Positions 22,127 to 26,987 of a DNA stretch of 26,987 bases are shown here, piece by piece; within the stretch, counting starts at the first letter, position 1, and each line of letters begins with the position of its first letter. Under the pieces are notes generated by a model. That model was given only the letters and a program-made list of their open reading frames with translations, did no database searches and had not been told where the DNA came from. The translations under genes were made by a program, and so were the position numbers. The stretch is from RGIG6307 sp964424345 (lineage in GTDB: Bacteria > Bacillota > Clostridia > Lachnospirales > Lachnospiraceae). The stretch lies in contig CAYRIK010000024.1 of NCBI GenBank assembly GCA_964424345.1, forward strand, positions 1 to 26,987, given 5' to 3'.

Positions 22127-23329
22127 TTAATAAAAACCATGATTACCAATCGTATATCTTATTACATCTAAACGATCTACTCTTTCGAGATATGCAATCG
22201 TCTGGAAAAATACACAATTTGTAACATTTGTAATACCTGACATTGCTTCCTGTGCCGCCTGATAACAGCCGTCTACATTTGCTGCCTTATCATAAGCCAA
22301 TGCTTCCACAAAACTGTTTCTAGTAGAAGCGACTGGTTCAAACTGATTTTTCTGGTAGATTACACCCGCCATCGTATCTGGAAATTTACTGCTCAAAATA
22401 CGATTTACTACAACAGAAGCTACTGCTAACTTTCCGTCATAACTTTCTCCTCGTGCTTCACAATAAATCAGATTTGCCAGCATCTTCACGTCATCTTCGC
22501 CAAATTCTACCTGCGAAATATCACGCCATTCTGCTTTTGCTGCTGCTTGAGACAATGCAATTTCTTCTGCCAGCTTTTTTTGCAGTTCTTCGATATTGTC
22601 TTTAATCTGAGCAAGTTCTTCTTCCTGTGCTGTCACTTCGTTTTCTTTTTGAGTGATCTCACCTTGTTTATTTACAAGTGCAGACTGTGTTTTATTTACC
22701 AGACTGTTCACTTCATTTTTCTTTGTCTGCTGCTCGGAACGCAATGTTTCCAACGCTCTTTGTTCTTGTTCCAATTCTGCTTTTTCGGTTTCAATGCATT
22801 GTCTTGTCGCTTTAAACTGCTCTAACATACGCATATCATACGCAGATACCTGTTCCACATATTCTGATAAATTCAAAAACTCCGTCAGACTAGTCACTTC
22901 TGAAAGCAAATTCAAATAAGATTGCGTAACACCGCTCTCATACATAAATTGTATATGCTCTAGAAGGTCTTCTAACTGTTTTTGTTCGATTGCCTGTGCT
23001 GTTTCTAACTGTGCAAGTTTCTGTTCGATTTCCAGCACTTTTGCCGTTATTGCAAATTCCGTTTCGTTTAATGCTTTCACAGCTTCTGATAACTGATTGT
23101 TATACTGATTGAGCTGTCCTGAAATCTGATTTTTTTCCTGTTCTAATTCATTCAGATTTTCTTTATTTTCATTGATCTCACTCGTAACACGATTTGCATT
23201 CTGCTGTGCCTCATTTAACTGCTGCTGTGTTGAGGAAGCATACAAAGGAATCTGACTGCCTGCAAACACACCGGCTATTGCAAGTACAATAGCTCCTTTA
23301 TAAATCTTAGCTAACTTGTTTCGTATCAA
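22127..23329 (-). CDS. Secreted coiled-coil protein with SleB-type cell wall hydrolase domain
   Basis: 400 aa from TTG 23329, 8 nt after GGAG; the frame extends to a GTG at 23353 but that lies within the promoter inverted repeat and lacks a ribosome site. A signal peptide (residues 1-31, ending PLYA) is followed by long Gln/Glu-rich coiled coils (about 32-270), like the N-terminal half of PcsB-type hydrolases. The C-terminal domain (274-400) is Hydrolase_2/SleB: LIYCEARGESYDGKLAVASV with the catalytic-type Glu at about 291, VIYQKNQF, and the terminal GNHGFY. SleB-type enzymes cut peptidoglycan glycan strands; the coiled coil probably restrains or targets it. It is co-oriented with the metal transporter genes, 15 nt ahead of znuA. 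Confidence 0.9.
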   Translation of the reverse strand: MIRNKLAKIYKGAIVLAIAGVFAGSQIPLYASSTQQQLNEAQQNANRVTSEINENKENLNELEQEKNQISGQLNQYNNQLSEAVKALNETEFAITAKVLEIEQKLAQLETAQAIEQKQLEDLLEHIQFMYESGVTQSYLNLLSEVTSLTEFLNLSEYVEQVSAYDMRMLEQFKATRQCIETEKAELEQEQRALETLRSEQQTKKNEVNSLVNKTQSALVNKQGEITQKENEVTAQEEELAQIKDNIEELQKKLAEEIALSQAAAKAEWRDISQVEFGEDDVKMLANLIYCEARGESYDGKLAVASVVVNRILSSKFPDTMAGVIYQKNQFEPVASTRNSFVEALAYDKAANVDGCYQAAQEAMSGITNVTNCVFFQTIAYLERVDRLDVIRYTIGNHGFY

Positions 23330-23349
23330 AAAAATTTCTCCTGTTTTTA

Positions 23350-23396
23350 ACACAGCGATTGGCTAGATAATACCATGCCAATCGCTATGTTGTGAA
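23350..23396 (-). promoter_or_regulatory. Promoter with inverted repeat for the hydrolase-znuACB operon
   Basis: On the minus strand TTCACA (23396-23391), 18 bp, TATTAT (23372-23367), giving a start near 23360 and a leader of about 30 nt. A 14-nt inverted repeat (23350-23363 with 23377-23390; core AGCGATTGGC/GCCAATCGCT, one mismatch) brackets the -10, as an operator would. Transcript reading through from rpiB could instead fold it as a hairpin. Confidence 0.6.
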
Positions 23397-23405
23397 TACC
23401 GCATC

Positions 23406-23840
23406 TTATACTTCTTCTAACATATCTACGCGTCTATGATGCTTTTCTTCTGGTGAAAATTCTGTATTTAAGAACTCATCCACAATCTGAAGCGCCATAT
23501 TTGTACCAATGAGACCACCGCCCATTGCTAATACATTTGCGTTGTTGTGTTCTCTTGTCATATGTGCAGAATATGGTTCTGAACATAATGCACAACGTAC
23601 ACCTTTCACCTTATTTGCTGCGATAGAAATACCGATACCTGTTGTACATACAACGATACCAAATTCACATTCTCCACTTGCAACTGCTTTACCTACAGCG
23701 TGTCCATAAGAAGGATAATCTACGCTGTCTAAGCTGTAGCAGCCAAGGTCTTTTACCTCATATCCTTTTCCTGTTAAATAAGCTGCAACCTGCTCCTTTA
23801 AAGCAAATCCGCCATGATCTGAACCAATTGCTATCTTCAT
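23406..23840 (-). CDS. rpiB: Ribose-5-phosphate isomerase B / LacAB-family isomerase
   Basis: 144 aa. It interconverts ribose 5-phosphate and ribulose 5-phosphate in the pentose phosphate pathway. Marks are Asp8-His9 (IGSDHGG), the catalytic Cys65 with the phosphate/anion loop CTTGIGISIAANK (65-77), and His98 in TREHNNANVLAMGG. The ATG has AAAGGAG upstream. It lies 62 bp after the threonylcarbamoyl-AMP synthase gene. LacA/LacB sugar isomerases are close relatives, but the lone gene fits RpiB. Confidence 0.95.
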   Translation of the reverse strand: MKIAIGSDHGGFALKEQVAAYLTGKGYEVKDLGCYSLDSVDYPSYGHAVGKAVASGECEFGIVVCTTGIGISIAANKVKGVRCALCSEPYSAHMTREHNNANVLAMGGGLIGTNMALQIVDEFLNTEFSPEEKHHRRVDMLEEV

Positions 23841-23902
23841 ACTCTGTTCTCCTTTGTTTTTAAAATTTGACTTTGTTATATTTTTACAGTGTTACCTGTT
23901 TG

Positions 23903-24958
23903 TCACACTTCTATAACCTGATATCCGGCAGCCTTCAGCAATCTGTTCATAATTGCCTGACCAATTCCTTCGGTTGAAAAACTTTCTGCAAATATCACTT
24001 CCAGATTTTCATCATCGCACTCTCTCAATATCTGATACAATCCCTGTGCAATTGTCGCTTCCTCTGCACGAACTCCCATACATTTTAAAACATCTGCCTG
24101 TGGATACAAATTGATTGTTTCCTGCGTACACAACACACCAGTACGCTTTCCGTCCAGTTTTGCCTGCATGCAAGACTGATTTACATAATCAGCCACATTT
24201 TGTGCTTCTCCTGCTACGATTGTCAAACTTCCCTTTGGTGCATAATGTCTGTATTTCATACCAGGTGCTTTTGGTGCTTGATGTGCCTCTGGTTTTACCA
24301 AAATACCAACATCTTCTTTTACATTGCCAAGTACATCATCTAACATTTCATGTGTAACATAACCCGGACGTAAAATAACAGGTGTTCCTTCTGTCAAATC
24401 TACGATTGTAGATTCCACACCGATACCAACTGTTCCGCCGTCTAAAATCATCGGTATCTTTCCATCCATATCTTCTAACACATACTTTGCAACAGTAGGG
24501 CTTGGTCTTCCTGAAACATTTGCACTTGGTGCTGCAACATATCCGCCTGCTGCCTCAATAAACGCTTTTGCGATTGGATGACTTGGCATACGAACTGCTA
24601 CGGTATCCAAACCACCAGTCGTTTCTTTTGGCACTGCCTCTGTCTTTTTTAAGATCATTGTCAACGGACCTGGCCAGAATGCATCTGCCAACTTCTTTGC
24701 CTGCTCTGGAATATCTCTGCAAATGTGGTAAATATCTTCCCACTTAGAAATATGTACAATAAGAGGATTGTCACTTGGCCTTCCTTTTGCCGCATAAATC
24801 TTACAGGAAGAACCTGCCTGTAATGCATCTCCGCCAAGACCATATACCGTTTCTGTTGGAAACGCTACTAATTCGCCTTGTTTGATCAGTTCGCCAGCTT
24901 CCTTCAAAGTCTGCATATCCATATTTTTTTCATCTATATAAACAACTTTTGTCTGCAT
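23903..24958 (-). CDS. L-threonylcarbamoyladenylate synthase, long (Sua5-type)
   Basis: 351 aa. It makes threonylcarbamoyl-AMP from threonine, bicarbonate and ATP for the t6A37 modification of ANN-decoding tRNAs. The YrdC domain (1-205) has FPTETVYGLG (33-42), KIYAAKGRPSDNPL (53-66) and APSANVSG (143-150). PGMKYRHYAP (232-241) opens the C-terminal Sua5 domain, which separates this long Sua5 form from short TsaC. The ATG has GGAG close upstream. It heads the minus-strand run that continues with rpiB. Confidence 0.94.
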   Translation of the reverse strand: MQTKVVYIDEKNMDMQTLKEAGELIKQGELVAFPTETVYGLGGDALQAGSSCKIYAAKGRPSDNPLIVHISKWEDIYHICRDIPEQAKKLADAFWPGPLTMILKKTEAVPKETTGGLDTVAVRMPSHPIAKAFIEAAGGYVAAPSANVSGRPSPTVAKYVLEDMDGKIPMILDGGTVGIGVESTIVDLTEGTPVILRPGYVTHEMLDDVLGNVKEDVGILVKPEAHQAPKAPGMKYRHYAPKGSLTIVAGEAQNVADYVNQSCMQAKLDGKRTGVLCTQETINLYPQADVLKCMGVRAEEATIAQGLYQILRECDDENLEVIFAESFSTEGIGQAIMNRLLKAAGYQVIEV

Positions 24959-25095
24959 CTTTTTCTCCTCTCTACATACTCTATCTATTGTATTTTATCG
25001 TTAAACGCCTAAAAATGCAACTGAATTATTTGCTTCTCATAGGAAATCCACAAATTTGAATTTTGATACCTACAATTCTTTAACACCTAATTCGT

Positions 25096-25124
25096 ATTAT
25101 ACAGTGTTACGATAAAGTCCGCAA
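25096..25124 (-). promoter_or_regulatory. Probable promoter of the threonylcarbamoyl-AMP synthase gene
   Basis: On the minus strand TTGCGG (25124-25119), 17 bp, perfect TATAAT (25101-25096). It implies a leader of about 130 nt, in which I see no clear structure. Confidence 0.5.
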
Positions 25125-25166
25125 TGCCTTGATTTTCCTACAATTTTGGATAGTGAGGTTTCCCCT

Positions 25167-25243
25167 AGATTTTCCCTTATGTTATATCCTTTTCCCTTGT
25201 GTTACGACACCTCATAAGGGCAAAAACAAGGGAAGTAAAATCT
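25167..25243. repeat. Nested direct and inverted repeat array
   Basis: Two direct copies of TTTTCCCTTRTGTTA (starting at 25170 and 25190) are followed by two inverted partial copies, CATAAGGG (25213-25220) and ACAAGGGAA (about 25226-25234). The whole block is bounded by AGATTTT (25167) and AAAATCT (ending 25243), giving overall dyad symmetry. It has no coding sequence. Such clusters are typical of recombinase arm sites or replication-protein sites of mobile elements, but the identity is not shown. Confidence 0.6.
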
Positions 25244-25296
25244 GGTAACAGCTAATAACAATATATAAATCATATACATCGGCTGGGGCTGGGTGA

Positions 25297-25473
25297 GATG
25301 CTTCTGTAACCAAAACAGATAAGAGAAAGGACATTGCACATATTAATATCGTTCACGCTGAATACAATAAATATCACAACACCATAGACATCAATTATTA
25401 CAATGGTTATATTCTTCGGATTGACTGCGACAAGGCAGAGGATCGCCAAGTGGTTCTATATCTGTTATTCTAA
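25297..25473 (+). pseudogene. Start-less remnant, possibly DUF6061-like mobile-element gene
   Basis: The frame is open from a TGA at 25294-25296 to TAA at 25471-25473 and reads ...KDIAHINIVHAEYN..., then IDINYYNGYILRIDCDKAED. The block A-E-Y-N, then I-x-I-D-C-x-x-x-E-D, reminds me of DUF6061, a short protein common on integrative elements of gut Clostridia. This is from memory and tentative. There is no ATG, GTG or TTG start in frame, and the resemblance stops after residue AED (near 25441), where the sequence appears to join other DNA. It is probably a truncated relic. Confidence 0.4.
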
Positions 25474-25606
25474 CTGGTTCTTGATGTTTTACTTGTGTAT
25501 CTGTGTTTTTGGCTGCTATAACCGTAGTTCCAAAAGATGATACGGTTGCTATTGTTCATGCAATAGCAGTTGATAATACTTTTGTTCTAAAATGTCTTTT
25601 AACCAT
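25391..25606 (-). pseudogene. Secreted small protein remnant broken by an in-frame TGA
   Basis: ATG 25606 has a good ribosome site (AAGGTGGAG, about 6 nt away). The frame reads MVKRHFRTKVLSTAIA, then TGA at 25558-25556, then TIATVSSFGTTVIAAKNTDT and on to TGA 25393. Ignoring the internal stop it gives a textbook Sec signal peptide (basic n-region, hydrophobic core, cleavage after VIAA) and a short hydrophilic mature part with ITDIEPLG. The stop falls inside the hydrophobic core, so the product is dead unless the TGA is read through. The 3' part runs antisense into the start-less remnant and probably lost its natural end there. The family is not recognised. Confidence 0.5.
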
Positions 25607-25855
25607 AGCTTACTCCACCTTTCTAAATAGTGACTTGTCAAAGAGTTTCTTTGAACCTCAAAACGCATATATACATAATATACATTTTGAAATACCAATA
25701 AAAAGTAGATTAATTCACCTCCTCCAAAAATTCCCATTCAAAATGATTCCAATACATTATCTAATCGTCACTTTCTCCGATAAATATAATCATATAGGTT
25801 GTTTTTTTTGTTATTTTTCTCTATATTTCTTTATGAAGGCTGGCGTGATATAGAC

Positions 25856-25877
25856 ATAGTATGTGATATAATACTAT
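25856..25877 (+). promoter_or_regulatory. Promoter -10 with dyad operator for the two-component operon
   Basis: TATAAT is at 25867-25872. A perfect 7-bp dyad, ATAGTAT (25856-25862) and ATACTAT (25871-25877), overlaps it. No good -35 is visible at the right distance, which fits activator dependence. The start would fall almost at the ribosome site GGAGGTGG (25880-25887), leaving a very short leader. Confidence 0.55.
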
Positions 25878-25892
25878 ACGGAGGTGGCAAAT

Positions 25893-26576
25893 ATGGAAAA
25901 AATTATACTAATTGAAGATGATGCTGATATTCGAGAAATGTTAAAAGATTATTTAAGTGGTGAAGGGTATGAAATAGCATCTTATATAGATGGCATTTCA
26001 ATTTTTAAAGAGATTAACTTTAATGATTATAGTTTAGCGTTAATTGATCTTATGCTCCCAAAAGGAAATGGATTTGAAATCATAAAAAAGATTCGTGAAA
26101 TAAGTACTATACCAATCATAATTATCACAGCAAAAAATAGTGACAGTGACAAGGCGAGAGGATTATCTTTAGGAGCAGATGATTATGTTACAAAACCTTT
26201 TTCAATTGTCGAGTTGTCTGCAAGGATAAAGGCAAATATTCGTAGAGTATCTACATATGATATGCTTCAATATCAGAACAAGTTTTTAAAACTAAAAGAT
26301 TTGACCATTGATTTGACTGCACATACGATAAAAAGAAATGATAAAAACATAGATTTGACTCGAACAGAATTCGATATCCTTGTATATATGTTGAAGAATA
26401 AAAACCACGCACTATCAAAAGAAACAATTTACCAAGCAATATGGAAAGAACCATATTACGGAAATGAAAATGTTTTAAATACGCATATGAATCGTTTAAG
26501 AAACAAATTAAAAAATGGAGATATTGAGTATATTAAAACAATTTGGGGAATTGGATACAAAATACAGGAGGAATAA
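25893..26576 (+). CDS. OmpR-family response regulator
   Basis: 227 aa from ATG 25893; the in-frame GTG at 25884 is part of the ribosome site GGAGGTGG. The receiver domain has acidic residues Glu8-Asp9-Asp10, phosphoacceptor Asp52 (LIDLMLP), Thr79 and Lys101 (VTKPF). The C-terminal winged-helix domain (about 130-225) has LTRTEFDILVYML and the family-typical VLNTHMNRLRNKL and IWGIGYKI. Such proteins bind direct repeats when phosphorylated by a partner kinase, here the next gene, 2 nt downstream. The gene is visibly more A+T-rich than murC-prs or the atp genes, suggesting it came by transfer. VanR-like or bacteriocin-resistance regulators are the closest in style; the output genes lie beyond the window. 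Confidence 0.93.
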   Translation: MEKIILIEDDADIREMLKDYLSGEGYEIASYIDGISIFKEINFNDYSLALIDLMLPKGNGFEIIKKIREISTIPIIIITAKNSDSDKARGLSLGADDYVTKPFSIVELSARIKANIRRVSTYDMLQYQNKFLKLKDLTIDLTAHTIKRNDKNIDLTRTEFDILVYMLKNKNHALSKETIYQAIWKEPYYGNENVLNTHMNRLRNKLKNGDIEYIKTIWGIGYKIQEE

Positions 26577-26578
26577 AT

Positions 26579-26987
26579 ATGTTGCGAAATTTATTCGATA
26601 CAGCATTATGTTTTATTTTGATTTGGCAATTTTATAAATTACATAGTTATCGTTTGGAAATTCGGCAAATATGTGAGGAAATAGATTCATTACTAGAAGG
26701 GCAAAATAGAATTTTGTTACTTAGAACCAATAATTCATATATCCAAAAGTTGGTGTTATCTATAAACAAGTATTTAGAAGTGTTATATCAAAAAGATATA
26801 GAATTTCAAAGTATAAAAAATGAATTACGAGAAATAATGATAAATTTGTCTCATGATTTAAAGACTCCTCTTACTACTGTTTCTGGATATATTCAATTGT
26901 TACATATCAGGTATCAGGAGGATTATAGTAATAAACAATCAATTGAGCCTATCTTCAATAAATTAGAAGCAAAAACCGAACAAACAC
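26579..26987 (+). CDS. Sensor histidine kinase (partial)
   Basis: The first 136 codons; the ATPase domain lies past the window end. One short hydrophobic segment (LFDTALCFILIWQFY, 5-19) is the only membrane anchor, and there is no extracellular sensor loop, so it belongs to the 'intramembrane' or short-sensor kinases. A coiled coil (about 22-88) leads to the H-box INLSHDLKTPLTTVSGYIQLL with phospho-His92. The ATG has AGGAGGAAT upstream and begins 2 nt after the regulator's stop, so they are co-translated. Kinases of this short type often sit beside ABC transporters that expel or sense peptide antibiotics; that is inference from the family. Confidence 0.9.
   Translation, partial: MLRNLFDTALCFILIWQFYKLHSYRLEIRQICEEIDSLLEGQNRILLLRTNNSYIQKLVLSINKYLEVLYQKDIEFQSIKNELREIMINLSHDLKTPLTTVSGYIQLLHIRYQEDYSNKQSIEPIFNKLEAKTEQT

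Noticed and set aside
25167..25243. CRISPR array
   Set aside because: Only two direct copies with a 5-bp gap, no spacers of constant length and no cas genes.
25549..25737. Minus-strand frame of 62 codons with GGAGGAGG inside it
   Set aside because: The purine-rich run falls inside the frame and no start codon follows at a usable distance; the adjacent frame starting at 25606 is more convincing.
25503..25853. Plus-strand frame of 116 codons
   Set aside because: No ribosome site and no family character; it lies antisense to the broken signal-peptide gene and runs into A+T-rich promoter DNA.

Overview
The window looks like chromosomal DNA from a low-GC Firmicute, most likely a Lachnospiraceae-type gut Clostridium. 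The pointers are the gene order murC, dnaD-like, dnaI-like, long-form prs; a complete F-type atp operon led by atpZ and atpI; a long-form threonylcarbamoyl-AMP synthase; strong GGAGG-type ribosome sites; and A+T-rich codon use. This is recognition from sequence, not a database result.

Layout. (1) 1-137, minus: the first 45 codons of a lipoprotein, probably a solute-binding protein. It is preceded by an unusually structured leader (about 138-322) and a promoter overlapped by phased octamer repeats. (2) 511-5204, plus: murC, then a DnaD-domain protein, a DnaI/DnaC-type helicase-loader ATPase and a PRPP synthetase. DnaA boxes cluster between murC and the dnaD-like gene. (3) 5205-5651: two similar terminator hairpins flanking a small unrecognised ORF. 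(4) 5652-9888, minus: a conserved hypothetical protein, a Methyltransf_32-type methyltransferase and, 2 nt after it, a large membrane-anchored protein with a degenerate C39-like domain. (5) 10054-11175, plus: an ADP-ribosylglycohydrolase-family protein. (6) 11231-18717, minus: atpZ-I-B-E-F-H-A-G-D-C plus a small membrane protein. The c subunit carries the residues of a Na+-binding site. (7) 18986-19561, plus: a GNAT acetyltransferase converging on the next operon. (8) 19529-24958, minus: threonylcarbamoyl-AMP synthase, rpiB, then a coiled-coil SleB-type wall hydrolase followed closely by a znuA-znuC-znuB-type metal ABC transporter. (9) 24959-25892: a gene-poor patch with a nested repeat array and two antiparallel gene remnants, probably an old mobile-element scar. 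(10) 25893-end, plus: an A+T-rich two-component system; the kinase runs off the window.

Most of the window is housekeeping: wall precursor synthesis, replication initiation, PRPP, ATP synthesis, tRNA t6A and metal uptake. The most novel signal is the leader at 138-322 on the minus strand. It holds a 26-nt two-arm helix whose only deviations are three G-U wobbles (valid only on the minus transcript) and one U-U mismatch, a competing internal strand, and an 8-nt perfect complement of the downstream Shine-Dalgarno sequence. I could not match it to a known riboswitch class. Second-tier signals are the DnaA-box cluster ahead of the dnaD/dnaI genes, the 11-bp-phased octamers, the peptidase-like domain that lacks its catalytic residues, and the hydrolase-znuACB operon with an inverted repeat across its promoter.
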